From Coriobacteriaceae bacterium (GTDB taxonomy: Bacteria > Actinomycetota > Coriobacteriia > Anaerosomatales > D1FN1-002), in the NCBI GenBank assembly GCA_013824215.1, contig PNNM01000015.1:1-18038 (forward strand): a stretch of 18,038 bases of DNA, written 5' to 3'. Shown here piece after piece: positions 6,318-14,000 of this stretch; within the stretch, counting starts at the first letter, position 1, and each line of letters starts with the position of its first letter. The translations under genes were made by a program, and so were the position numbers. The notes below the pieces were generated by a model, which was not told the origin of the DNA, did not search any database, and saw nothing but the letters and a program-made list of their open reading frames with translations.

Positions 6318-8834
6318 ATGAGACGCGCGCTGTCCGTTCTGCTGGTCCTGTGCATGGGCTCGAGCCTTCTGCTCACCGGTTGCTCGGCGCTCAAGGGACT
6401 CGGCGGCAAGAGCAACGACCCCTACACGCTCGACTACGAGCTGGACGAGAGCAACGTCGACTTCTTCCTGTACAACGACGACTTCGACACGATCGTCTCG
6501 GCCTCGCCGTTCTACCCAGGCAGCCGTCCCCAGCCGTCGCAGAACACGGCGGCGTTCTACGAGGCGCGCGCAAAGAGGGTGCAGGGCATCACGGCCGATG
6601 CGGCCGAGCTCGTCAAGGCCTGCGCGGCCGCCAAACCGGCGATGGCGACGTTGCGGAGCGACTACACCGTCTATCTCGACAAGGTGCGCAAGGAGGAGCC
6701 GCGCATCGATGACTGGGTCAAGGAGACGATGACACAGGTCGCGCTCCTCCCGACCCAGCAGCTCGTCGCCGAGCAGGAGTACGCGGCGATGCTCGAGCAA
6801 CCGGCCGATCTCGCGTACGTGAAAGCGATGCGCGACTATCTCGCCGTGACCAAGGCGGTCCAGCTCGGGGGGCTCTACCTCAAGGACGCCAACAACGTCG
6901 CGGCCTTCGCCGCGGTGACCCTCTCGGACCTCTCCGAGTCCAAGAACGCGAACGTCCAGGCGGCCAACGCAGAGCTCGACGGGAAGATGGAAGCCGATGT
7001 CGCCGCCGCGCTCAAGGCGCTGGAGCCCGTGGCTGCCTCCGTCGCCGACATCGAGTACGGCTTGCGGCAGCTCGTCAGCGGTGACTACTACATGGCGCAG
7101 GAGGGCTTCGGCTTCATGGCCTCTGAGATGCCGAAGCTGGACGAGGCCGTCGCCTCCCTGTCCGTGCGGGAGGGGTTGTCCGAACAGGACGTCGCCGACA
7201 TCAAGACCTGGTACGCGGCGTTCAAGGAATACGAGACCTCGCTGCAGTCGCATTTCGAGAGTGTGGACACCGCCGGCATCATCCGCGTCCCGAGCGATGA
7301 CGCGGACGGCCTGTTCGACCTCGGTCTCGAACGCGCGTATGCCGCGGAGGCGGGCGGATACGTGCCGGGCGACAGCATGGACGCGGGCATCGCCGCGATG
7401 AGCCAGGAACCGCCCGCTCCGCCCGCCAAGGGCTGGCTCGCCTCGGGATGGGGACTGGTCAAGAGCGGCTTCGGCAAGGCGAAGACCGCTGTCGGGGTGA
7501 CCGTGGACACCCTCGGTTCCGGGGTGCAGGTCATCTCCGCGGTGGGCTGCGGGATCTACTACGGCAACAAGCCGAAGGACATCATCGACAACGCCATGAA
7601 CGGGCCGAAGATGGTGTTCGACAACTACAATAACGGCGTCTCGGGCTCGGACACGATCAAGACCGCCGGCGAGTACATCGAGGGCGTGGAGAAGGGCGCG
7701 GGTGACGTGGTCGGTTGGGCCGGCGCCAAGCCGATCGAGCTGATCATCGGCAAGGGCAAGGTCTCGGAGACCACGAAGTGGGCGCTCGGCGGACTGACGC
7801 AGATCACGACCGGCATGTTCACCGGTATGGCCAAGGGGATCTACAAGGTCGCCGACAAGCGCTCGTCCACCGCGGATGTCGCCGGCGGTTTCGTCGACAT
7901 CGCGCTCGGTTCGATAGGCGGCAGCAAGCTCATCGTCAAGGCGAGCCAGATCCCCGGGCTGATCAAGGGCTCGCTGCAAGCGGTCAAGTCCGGCGGCAAG
8001 GCTGCCCTCTCGCTGGCGGGCAGCGCGGCCAACAAGGCCGAGGCCAAGGTGCTGACGCAGAGGATCGCGGAGCTGCTCACCAAGAAGAAGCTGAACCCCG
8101 CCCAGTACAAGGAGCTCATCTCCAACCAGCTCAGGGTGGAGATCAACAAGGCGGTCGGGCAGCTTATCGCCGGGAGCCGCGAGGCGATGATCAAGAAGAT
8201 CCGCGACTTGATGAGCAAGGGCGCGGCCGGCGGCATGACCAACTTCAGGGAGGGCGCGAAGTCCTCGCTCCAAGACCTGCTGACCAAGTCGTTCGACAAG
8301 TCGTTGAAGGGCCTGCTGGACGCGGGCACCACCGTCATGGGCACGACGCTCACCGACTACCTCGACAACCTCGTGGCCGCGGGGCTGGCCGACGGAGTGC
8401 TGACGGGGCTCATCAACGAAGCGCTCGCCGTCCCGCCCGATCCCGAGCAGATGGCCGGCACGTGGAGCGGCTCGCTCACGATCCTGAAAGTCGAGATCCC
8501 CGCGAGCGAGAAGAAGACCGCCGACGACGCGAAGTGCGAGCAGCTGTTCAAGCAGCTCGAGGGCAAGAAGATCCCGATGACGCTCGACATCCGTATGGGG
8601 AGCGGCGGCAGCGGCTCCGTGGCGCTGAAGGGCGGCCAGGGCTCGGGATCGGGCACGATCAGGTACTCGGGCGGCGCGGTGACGATGGTCATCGGCGCCG
8701 ACGGCACCACCTACAGGATGACCGGCAGTGCCGCCTTCACCAAGGGCGGCGGCATGAAGATGGGTGGCTCCTGGAGCGCGCCGTACCAGAAGTCGCAGAT
8801 CAAGATGTCCGGGTCGTGGACCGCCGCGAAGTAG
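6318..8834 (+). CDS. Large secreted lipoprotein of unrecognised family
   Basis: An 838-residue exported lipoprotein. Residues 1-22 are a lipoprotein signal peptide: basic MRRA, a hydrophobic core, then the lipobox LTGC with the lipidated cysteine at C22. ATG 6318 has AAGGGG a few bases upstream. Residues about 30-340 are mainly acidic and helical. About 374-410 and 490-550 are glycine-rich, weakly hydrophobic or amphipathic stretches (GLVKSGFGKAKTAVGVTVDT, later GGFVDIALGSIGGSKLIVKA) recalling the glycine/alanine hairpins that precede toxin domains in some polymorphic toxins. About 555-700 is lysine-rich and helical. From about 712 to the end is a separate beta-rich domain opening with MAGTWSGSLTIL and closing with repeated GSWSAP and SGSWTA turns, as in small beta-barrel domains. 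No catalytic motif is visible. The Lgt-like gene starts 4 bases after the stop. Confidence 0.75.
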   Translation: MRRALSVLLVLCMGSSLLLTGCSALKGLGGKSNDPYTLDYELDESNVDFFLYNDDFDTIVSASPFYPGSRPQPSQNTAAFYEARAKRVQGITADAAELVKACAAAKPAMATLRSDYTVYLDKVRKEEPRIDDWVKETMTQVALLPTQQLVAEQEYAAMLEQPADLAYVKAMRDYLAVTKAVQLGGLYLKDANNVAAFAAVTLSDLSESKNANVQAANAELDGKMEADVAAALKALEPVAASVADIEYGLRQLVSGDYYMAQEGFGFMASEMPKLDEAVASLSVREGLSEQDVADIKTWYAAFKEYETSLQSHFESVDTAGIIRVPSDDADGLFDLGLERAYAAEAGGYVPGDSMDAGIAAMSQEPPAPPAKGWLASGWGLVKSGFGKAKTAVGVTVDTLGSGVQVISAVGCGIYYGNKPKDIIDNAMNGPKMVFDNYNNGVSGSDTIKTAGEYIEGVEKGAGDVVGWAGAKPIELIIGKGKVSETTKWALGGLTQITTGMFTGMAKGIYKVADKRSSTADVAGGFVDIALGSIGGSKLIVKASQIPGLIKGSLQAVKSGGKAALSLAGSAANKAEAKVLTQRIAELLTKKKLNPAQYKELISNQLRVEINKAVGQLIAGSREAMIKKIRDLMSKGAAGGMTNFREGAKSSLQDLLTKSFDKSLKGLLDAGTTVMGTTLTDYLDNLVAAGLADGVLTGLINEALAVPPDPEQMAGTWSGSLTILKVEIPASEKKTADDAKCEQLFKQLEGKKIPMTLDIRMGSGGSGSVALKGGQGSGSGTIRYSGGAVTMVIGADGTTYRMTGSAAFTKGGGMKMGGSWSAPYQKSQIKMSGSWTAAK

Positions 8835-8838
8835 GCGT

Positions 8839-9660
8839 GTGTTGTACCCCACGCTGTTCACCCTGAGCATAGGAGGCCACGGCTGGGACGTGGCCTCCTA
8901 CAGGGCGGCCTTCGTGGCGGCGGGCTTCGCGACGGCGCTGATCGCCTGGGCGCTGGCGCGCCGCCGAGGCCTTCCCGCGCGCCGCTCGCTCGCCGTGATC
9001 GCAGTGGCCGGGCTCGCCGTCCCCGTGGGAGGCCGCGCCTGGCACATGGTGACGAACCCCTCCGTGTACGCCGCGGACCCCGTGGCGGCGCTCTCCCTCT
9101 CCCCGGTGGGGTTCGCGATGTTCGGCGCCGTCCTCGCCGCCGCGCTTTCCGGTCTCACCGCCGCTCGCGTGTTGCGTTTGGACATGTGGCGCCTGGCGGA
9201 CGCCGCCGCTCCCGCACTCGGGGTGGGCATCGCGATTCAGCGCGTCGGCTGTTTCGCCGCAGGCTGCTGTTTCGGGCGCGTGACGCAAGGGCCGCTCGGC
9301 GTGACGTATCCCCCCGGCAGCCTGTCGCACCTTATGCAGATCGCTCACGGTGCGGTCGGCCTGTTCGAGCGGCCGCTGCCGGTGTTCCCGACGCAGCTGT
9401 TCGAACTCGCGGGCGCGCTGGCGTGTGCCGCGCTTGCCTTGCTGGTGCTGGCCGGCCGGGCACCGGACGGCTCGGCGTTCCTCGTCTTCGTGGGAACCTT
9501 CGCGCTGGTACGGTGGGTGAACTGGGGGCTGCGGGTCCCTCCCGACTCGCTGGCAGCCCCGGCGTGGGTCTACCCGGTGCTGTACGCGACGACGATAGCG
9601 CTCTGCGCGGTCATCGGGGCGCTGAGATGGCGGGCCCGCCGGCAGGCGGCGGGCATCTGA
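8839..9660 (+). CDS. Divergent prolipoprotein diacylglyceryl transferase (Lgt-like)
   Basis: A 273-residue polytopic membrane protein with about seven hydrophobic segments. Lgt moves a diacylglyceryl group from phosphatidylglycerol to the lipobox cysteine of exported prolipoproteins. The family core is visible: GGRAWHMVTNP (about 69-79), and then QRVGCFAAGCCFG (134-146), where housekeeping Lgt enzymes usually have a GRIGNFxNGE-type motif. Arginine R135, equivalent to an essential Lgt arginine, is kept, while C138, C143 and C144 mark a separate cysteine-rich branch. Further conserved-looking pieces are FPTQLFEL and the ending around ALVRWVNW. The start is GTG 8839; a TTG at 8842 is the only nearby alternative. 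Coming 4 bases after a large lipoprotein, it is probably co-transcribed and may serve that protein. Family membership is sound, specificity is inferred, and a normal lgt may exist elsewhere. Confidence 0.75.
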   Translation: MLYPTLFTLSIGGHGWDVASYRAAFVAAGFATALIAWALARRRGLPARRSLAVIAVAGLAVPVGGRAWHMVTNPSVYAADPVAALSLSPVGFAMFGAVLAAALSGLTAARVLRLDMWRLADAAAPALGVGIAIQRVGCFAAGCCFGRVTQGPLGVTYPPGSLSHLMQIAHGAVGLFERPLPVFPTQLFELAGALACAALALLVLAGRAPDGSAFLVFVGTFALVRWVNWGLRVPPDSLAAPAWVYPVLYATTIALCAVIGALRWRARRQAAGI

Positions 9661-9691
9661 GGGAGCCGGACCGGCCGCGAAGCGGGCATGC

Positions 9692-9697
9692 TACACT
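9692..9697 (+). promoter_or_regulatory. Candidate -10 element for purF
   Basis: TACACT followed by CG lies 47 bases before the preferred GTG start at 9745. The same eight bases occur upstream of purM at 12593-12600. No good -35 hexamer is seen 16-18 bases upstream. The element argues against a start at ATG 9688, which would precede the likely transcription start. Confidence 0.35.
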
Positions 9698-9744
9698 CGC
9701 GTCGCGCGGCCCCGGCACTCCTATCCCGCGAGGTCTCCCGGCAC

Positions 9745-11220
9745 GTGACGCATCGCTCCCCAACCGACGACTGGAGCCTCTCCGACCCCCCTGAGCACCC
9801 TGAAGAGGCGTGCGGGGTGTTCGGCGTATACGCACCGGGCGAGGACGTCGGCAAGATGACGTACTTCGCTCTGCACGCGCTGCAGCACCGGGGGCAGGAA
9901 TCCGCCGGCATCGCCGTGGCCGACGGCCACACCCTCACCGTCACCAAGCAGCTCGGACTCGTCGCGCAGGCTTTCAAGGCGCACGATCTGGCCTCCTTCG
10001 AGGGCCACATCGCCATCGGCCACACTCGCTACTCCACCACCGGCTCCTCGACCTCCTGGGAGAACGCCCAGCCGATGATCTCGGCGGTGGGGCACAACAC
10101 CATCGCACTCGCGCACAACGGCAACCTGGTCAACACCGCCGAGCTGCGTGACGAGCTCAAGGGCAACGGCGTGCGTTTCCGCTCCACCACCGACTCCGAG
10201 GTGCTCGCCAGCCTTGTGGACCACTTCACACCGGAGCATCACTCGATGCGTGCCGGCATCCGCGAGACGATGAAGCTCGTGCGCGGGGCGTACTCGACGG
10301 TGCTGATGTCCGAGCAGGCGCTCTACGCGTTCCGCGACCCGTACGGCATCCGGCCGCTCGTCCTCGGCAAGCTCGACGACACCGGCTGGGTGGTGGCCTC
10401 GGAGACGTGTGCGCTGGATCTCGTGGGTGCCGAGTACGTGCGCGACGTCGCGCCCGGCGAGATCGTGAAACTGAGCGCCGAGGGGCTGGAGGCCGAGCAG
10501 GCCGTGCCGCCTCAGCGCGCGAGCCTGTGCATCTTCGAGTTCATCTACTTCGCGCGGCCCGACAGCGTGCTCTACGACTGCACGCTGTACGAGGCACGCC
10601 AGCGCATGGGCGCGGCCATCGCGCGCTCGGCGCCCGTGGAGGCCGACATCGTCATCGGCGTGCCCGACTCGGGCGTGCCGGCGGCCACCGGTTACGCTCA
10701 GGAGAGCGGCATCCCGTACGGCGAGGGACTGGCCAAGAACCGCTACGTGGGCCGGACGTTCATCTCGCCGTCGCAGACCCTGCGCCAGCAGGGCATCCGG
10801 TTGAAGCTGAACCCCTTGAAGCACGTCATCGGCGGGAAGCGGCTCGTCGTGGTGGACGACTCGATCGTGCGCGGCAACACGACGCGCAAGCTCGTGCAGT
10901 TGCTGCGCGAGGCGGGCGCCGCCGAAGTGCACATGCGCATCACGTCCCCGCCGGTACGCTGGCCGTGTTTCTACGGCATCGACACCGACTCGCAGGAGCA
11001 GCTCATCGCCTCCTACAAGAGCGTGGACGAGATCGCCGCCTTCATCGGAGCCGACTCGCTCGCGTACCTCTCGGTGGAGGACATGGTGGCGTCGACCGGC
11101 GCTGTGGCCGAGCGCTTCTGCGCGGCGTGTTTCACCGGCGAGTACCCGGTCGAGATCCCCGACAGCGTTCGAGAGGGCAAGATGCACCTCGAGGCGTGCG
11201 GCGCGCGCGAGGACGGGTAG
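9745..11220 (+). CDS. purF: Amidophosphoribosyltransferase, Fe-S type
   Basis: PurF catalyses the first committed step of purine synthesis, PRPP plus glutamine to 5-phosphoribosylamine. The N-terminal glutaminase carries C23 in EEACGVFGVYAPG as its nucleophile after removal of a short propeptide, followed by HALQHRGQESAGIAV. The phosphoribosyltransferase half has the PRPP loop VVDDSIVRGN (about 369-378). C262, C408, C459 and C462 (the last two in FCAACFTGEYP) match the four 4Fe-4S ligands of the Bacillus-type enzyme; the spacing of the first two, 146 residues, is the same. A GTG start at 9745 gives 491 residues with a 22-residue propeptide. ATG 9688 is in frame but overlaps the candidate -10 element. 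Oxygen-labile Fe-S PurF is typically purine-feedback controlled. The gene is separated from purM by two genes and converges with the phosphoesterase. Confidence 0.95.
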   Translation: MTHRSPTDDWSLSDPPEHPEEACGVFGVYAPGEDVGKMTYFALHALQHRGQESAGIAVADGHTLTVTKQLGLVAQAFKAHDLASFEGHIAIGHTRYSTTGSSTSWENAQPMISAVGHNTIALAHNGNLVNTAELRDELKGNGVRFRSTTDSEVLASLVDHFTPEHHSMRAGIRETMKLVRGAYSTVLMSEQALYAFRDPYGIRPLVLGKLDDTGWVVASETCALDLVGAEYVRDVAPGEIVKLSAEGLEAEQAVPPQRASLCIFEFIYFARPDSVLYDCTLYEARQRMGAAIARSAPVEADIVIGVPDSGVPAATGYAQESGIPYGEGLAKNRYVGRTFISPSQTLRQQGIRLKLNPLKHVIGGKRLVVVDDSIVRGNTTRKLVQLLREAGAAEVHMRITSPPVRWPCFYGIDTDSQEQLIASYKSVDEIAAFIGADSLAYLSVEDMVASTGAVAERFCAACFTGEYPVEIPDSVREGKMHLEACGAREDG

Positions 11221-11242
11221 CGCCCGCCGCTTCCGCCGGCCC

Positions 11243-12094
11243 TCACTCCGACGGCGGCTCCAGCACGATCTCGGTGATCTCGGCGCGGTTCAGCACGCGC
11301 GGTATCCCGACGGGGCCGACGTCCCACCCTCCGAGCCCGGGCGAGATGTGCACACGCAAGCCGCCGATGTCGCGCAGACCGCGCGTCGGGCGTCCGGAGA
11401 GTTCCGGGAAGAAGTCGGTGGGCCGGTCGCCTGTCGGCGGATAGATCAGCCCGCCGAGCAGCGGGAGCCGGATCAGGCCGGCGTGCGTGTGACCGCACAG
11501 GTAGAGGTCCGCCGAGGCGGGCGGGGCGGCAAGCTCGGCGCCACGCTCGGGCTCGGGCGGTTCGTGTTCGACGACCACGAGGATGTCTGCGCTCGTCTCG
11601 CGCGTGACCGGTGCGGCGCGCAGGCTCGTGAGCACCAGCGAGCCGCTCGGCCCGCCGGCCGGGACGCGCGCGTTCGAGTCGTCGAGATCGAGGACGCCGA
11701 GGTCGGCGAGGTGAAGCGTGGCGAAGTCCTGCTCGTCGTGGTTGCCGGGCACCGAGACCACCATCTCTGAGACGCCGGTGAGCACGCTGGCGAGCTCGCG
11801 TGCGGGCGCCGGATCCTCCCCCGGGTCGCGTACCATGTCACCGGTGAGCGCCACCGCGTCGTAGCTGCGGCCCTCGAGCAGGTCCGCGATGCGGCGCTGG
11901 CCTCGGCCGAAGGTGCGTCCCTGCAGGTCGCTCACGTGCAGGATGCGGACCTCGCGGGTGAGCCCGGCGAGCGGGATGCGGACCGTGCGCAGCACCGGCC
12001 GGGTCGTGTCGAGCCACGACGACGCCACGCACGCGCCGAGGGCGACGAGCGCGGCGAGAAGTAGCGCGAGCGACCTGAAGCGACGGCGTTCCAT
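11243..12094 (-). CDS. Membrane-anchored metallophosphoesterase (YkuE-like)
   Basis: A 283-residue calcineurin-like phosphoesterase. The N-terminus MERRRFRSLALLLAALVALG is a basic start plus a hydrophobic helix. It ends in LGAC with C22, so the protein is either a lipoprotein or anchored by the uncleaved helix, facing outward. The metal motifs appear in order: HVSDLQG (D56), LTGDMV (D86), PGNHDEQ (N118, H119), EHEP, and GHTHAGLIRLP. In the first motif the usual D-x-H reads D-x-Q (Q58), replacing a common metal ligand. Relatives such as YkuE act on phospholipids or sugar-nucleotides at the envelope; the substrate here is unknown. ATG 12094 was chosen because it opens the signal segment. There is no ribosome site, but TACGAT lies 7 bases upstream on this strand, suggesting a leaderless message. 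It converges with purF across 22 bases. Confidence 0.85.
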   Translation of the reverse strand: MERRRFRSLALLLAALVALGACVASSWLDTTRPVLRTVRIPLAGLTREVRILHVSDLQGRTFGRGQRRIADLLEGRSYDAVALTGDMVRDPGEDPAPARELASVLTGVSEMVVSVPGNHDEQDFATLHLADLGVLDLDDSNARVPAGGPSGSLVLTSLRAAPVTRETSADILVVVEHEPPEPERGAELAAPPASADLYLCGHTHAGLIRLPLLGGLIYPPTGDRPTDFFPELSGRPTRGLRDIGGLRVHISPGLGGWDVGPVGIPRVLNRAEITEIVLEPPSE

Positions 12095-12122
12095 GCAAGG
12101 CATCGTACAGGGAGGGGACGGA
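12095..12122. promoter_or_regulatory. Compact divergent spacer between the phosphoesterase and small membrane protein genes
   Basis: Only 28 bases separate the two start codons. On the plus strand GGGAGGGG (about 12110-12117) is the ribosome site of the rightward gene. On the minus strand TACGAT (about 12107-12102) is placed where a -10 element of a leaderless leftward gene should be. The rightward promoter must therefore lie inside the phosphoesterase coding sequence. Assignments are by position and resemblance only. Confidence 0.35.
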
Positions 12123-12563
12123 GTGGACCTGCTCGCGGCGCTCGTCGCGGGCCTCGCGCTCGCCGGGCGGTTCAACCCGATCGCTTCGGTGATCGGCGCG
12201 GCGGCCTGTGCGACCCTGCTCGCGGATGAGGACGCCGCACGTTCGCGCTGGACGATCGGGCTGGCCGTGCTCCTGGGTGCCTGGCTGCTCGGCGACGGCC
12301 TGCGCGTGCTCGCACGGACCCGGGATCTCGCCGACGGCGTCGCTACGCTGCTGCCCGCGGGCGCGCTGCCCTCGGCGCAGTGGACAGCGCTCGGCTTCTG
12401 GGCGCTCGGCTCGCTGCTGCTCGGCTACGCCCTCCCCGCTTGGGCGGGCGTGTTCGCGGGGCGCCGTGTCACCCACGGCATCGACTGGGCCGTGGCGGCG
12501 ACCGTGGCGGTGGGCGTCTCGATCGCGCTCACCGCGCTCGCGCGCACCGCCGCCGGAGTCTGA
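12123..12563 (+). CDS. Small integral membrane protein, hypothetical
   Basis: A 146-residue very hydrophobic protein with about four predicted membrane segments (roughly 3-30, 47-62, 88-110 and 120-142), linked by short loops with arginines and acidic residues such as ADEDAARSR and ARTRDLADG. There is no signal peptidase site, enzyme motif or conserved polar pattern that I recognise. The start is GTG 12123, placed after GGGAGGGG at about 12110-12117; an in-frame ATG at 12093 would add ten residues without a ribosome site and overlap the divergent phosphoesterase start. It ends 73 bases before purM, which has its own -10-like element. Position within the purine cluster might suggest a purine-linked transporter accessory, but nothing in the sequence supports that. 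Confidence 0.6.
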   Translation: MDLLAALVAGLALAGRFNPIASVIGAAACATLLADEDAARSRWTIGLAVLLGAWLLGDGLRVLARTRDLADGVATLLPAGALPSAQWTALGFWALGSLLLGYALPAWAGVFAGRRVTHGIDWAVAATVAVGVSIALTALARTAAGV

Positions 12564-12592
12564 GGCGCGGCCCCGGCTCGGGAGGCTTCGGG

Positions 12593-12598
12593 TACACT
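12593..12598 (+). promoter_or_regulatory. Candidate -10 element for purM
   Basis: TACACT followed by CG, identical to the element before purF, lies 38 bases before the purM start codon and just downstream of the membrane protein gene. As with purF, no clear -35 box is present, so the two may share an activator or a permissive promoter type. Low confidence from one hexamer. Confidence 0.35.
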
Positions 12599-12636
12599 CG
12601 GCTCGAGGACACGCGCACGACAGGGGAGTGCCCGAG

Positions 12637-13689
12637 ATGACCGACGAGAAGCGCCCGATCTCGTATCGCGACGCCGGCGTGGACACCGCCGAGGGCGCGC
12701 GGGCGGTCCAGGACATCCGCAGCCACGTGCGCTCCACGTATCGTCCCGAGGTCATCGGCGACATCGGCGGTTTCGGCGGCTTGTTCTCGGCCGCGGCGCT
12801 CAAAGACATGGCCGACCCGGTTCTCGTGAGCGGGACGGACGGTGTCGGCACCAAGATCGAGCTGGCCAAGCTGCTGGGCAGGCACGACACCGTCGGCATC
12901 GACCTCGTGGCCATGTGCGCCAACGACATCCTGGTCTCCGGCGCCGAGCCGCTCTTCTTCCTCGACTACGTGGCCGTCGGCAGGCTGGACTCAGCGCGCA
13001 TGGAGGCCGTCGTCTCCGGCATCGCCGAGGGCTGCCGGCAGGCCGGCTGCGCGCTCGTCGGCGGCGAGATGGCCGAGCATCCCGGCACGATGGGGATGGA
13101 CGACTACGACCTGTCCGGCTTCTGTGTCGGCGCGGTGGACCGGGCGCGCATGATCACCGGCGAGAGCATCGCCCCCGGCGATACCATCCTCGGCCTGGCC
13201 TCCAGCGGCCTGCACAGCAACGGCTTCTCGCTCGTGCGCCGCGTGCTCGTCGAGGGGCAGGAGGAGGCGCTCACGCTGCAGCGCGTCGACCTCGGCGGAG
13301 CGACACTCGGCGAGACGCTGCTCACGCCGACGCGCATCTATGTGAAGCCGGTGCTCGAGCTGCTGCGCGCGGGCGTGGCCGTCAAGGGCATGGCGCACAT
13401 CACCGGCGGGGGCATCACCGAGAACCTCGACCGGTGCCTCCCCGAGACCGTGGACGCGCGGGTGGCGCGCGCCTCGTGGAAGGTGCCGCGGGTCTTCGGC
13501 CTGGTGCAGGAGGCGGCGGCGCTGGACGACGAGGAGATGTATCGCACGTTCAACATGGGCGTGGGCTTCGCCATCGTGCTCGGCGCGCGCGCCGCGGCCG
13601 GTGCTGCCACCCGCTTGCGCGAGGCCGGCGAGACGGTGTGGGAGATCGGCGAGATCGTCGCGGGGAGCGGCGTGGTCGGGTACGGGTAA
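12637..13689 (+). CDS. purM: Phosphoribosylformylglycinamidine cyclo-ligase (AIR synthetase)
   Basis: PurM closes FGAM to aminoimidazole ribonucleotide using ATP, step five of the pathway and directly after PurL. The 350-residue length is normal. The ordered motifs are typical: ISYRDAGVD near the start, GDIGGFGGLF, the ATP-binding SGTDGVGTKIELA, GIDLVAMCANDILVSGAEPL, GCALVGGEMAEHPG, GLASSGLHSNGFSLVR, and AHITGGGITENLDR with the later FNMGVGF. Nothing is missing. ATG 12637 follows GGGGAG at 12623-12628. It is preceded by a -10-like TACACT and followed within about 35 bases by a hairpin that resembles a terminator. It may therefore be a single-gene transcript here and not read directly into purN. 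Confidence 0.95.
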   Translation: MTDEKRPISYRDAGVDTAEGARAVQDIRSHVRSTYRPEVIGDIGGFGGLFSAAALKDMADPVLVSGTDGVGTKIELAKLLGRHDTVGIDLVAMCANDILVSGAEPLFFLDYVAVGRLDSARMEAVVSGIAEGCRQAGCALVGGEMAEHPGTMGMDDYDLSGFCVGAVDRARMITGESIAPGDTILGLASSGLHSNGFSLVRRVLVEGQEEALTLQRVDLGGATLGETLLTPTRIYVKPVLELLRAGVAVKGMAHITGGGITENLDRCLPETVDARVARASWKVPRVFGLVQEAAALDDEEMYRTFNMGVGFAIVLGARAAAGAATRLREAGETVWEIGEIVAGSGVVGYG

Positions 13690-13722
13690 GCCGCTGCTCA
13701 CACGCACAGCGCTACCTTCCGG

Positions 13723-13747
13723 AAGGCCGCCTGATGGCGGCTTTCGC
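13723..13747 (+). terminator. Terminator-like hairpin after purM
   Basis: The arm AAGGCCGCC (13723-13731) pairs with GGCGGCTTT (13736-13744) through a four-base loop TGAT, giving nine pairs including one G-U, followed by CGCTTC. The run of T is only three, so termination may be inefficient. A 12-base perfect palindrome CCTTCCGGAAGG (13715-13726) overlaps the left arm and could form an alternative structure. Confidence 0.5.
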
Positions 13748-13771
13748 TTCGCCCGGCCGCGGCCCGGCCGG

Positions 13772-13805
13772 TTGCGAAGTGTTACCACGGGAGGTAGCAT
13801 CTACA
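13772..13805 (+). promoter_or_regulatory. Promoter of the DUF4160-like/HTH module, probably leaderless
   Basis: TTGCGA (13772-13777) and TAGCAT (13795-13800) are spaced by 17 bases, the best-formed sigma70 pair in this part of the window. The GTG start at 13806 follows after five bases, so transcription should begin at or beside the start codon. GGGAGG at 13789-13794 is too far upstream, and would not be in the message. The spacer holds the imperfect repeat GTTACC/GGTAGC, a possible operator. Confidence 0.5.
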
Positions 13806-14000
13806 GTGACAAGGATCCGTCGCGGCGGGTATGAGTTCGTGACGTGGGTCGGTGACCATCCGCCGCGGCACGTGCACGTGCTCAGGGATGGCCGCTTCGT
13901 GGTGAAGTGGAACCTCGATACGGGCAGACCGATGGCGGGACACGCTTCGCCAAGGATCCTCGAGTTCATCCACGAACTCCGGCGGGAGGGTCGGCTGTGA
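13806..14000 (+). CDS. DUF4160-like small protein, candidate toxin-antitoxin component
   Basis: A 64-residue basic protein. The core GYEFVTWVGDHPPRHVHV (about 8-25), with its D-H-x-P-x-H-x-H arrangement, resembles the DUF4160 family. It continues with VVKWNLDTGRP and a C-terminal helix ending in ELRREGRL. Members are commonly found next to a DNA-binding partner gene, as here, and such pairs are suspected toxin-antitoxin modules; the activity is not established. The start GTG 13806 is preferred over an in-frame ATG at 13734, which lies inside the terminator hairpin and would add 24 residues unlike the family. The TGA overlaps the next gene's GTG by four bases (GTGA), so the two are translated together. 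Confidence 0.65.
   Translation: MTRIRRGGYEFVTWVGDHPPRHVHVLRDGRFVVKWNLDTGRPMAGHASPRILEFIHELRREGRL

Noticed and set aside
5745..8870. A very long open frame (over 1000 codons) on the minus strand opposite the lipoprotein
   Set aside because: It is opposite a well-supported coding sequence with a signal peptide and ribosome site. Its translation is rich in R, H, G and V repeats without motifs, as expected for a shadow frame in GC-rich DNA.
9688..9744. ATG 9688 as the purF start
   Set aside because: It would add 19 residues to an already adequate propeptide and overlaps a candidate -10 element at 9692-9697.
13715..13726. Perfect palindrome CCTTCCGGAAGG as a regulator site
   Set aside because: It overlaps the terminator-like hairpin and occurs once, so there is no independent support for protein binding.
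13734..13805. ATG 13734 as the start of the DUF4160-like gene
   Set aside because: It lies in the terminator-like hairpin, lacks a ribosome site, and the added residues do not look like the family.
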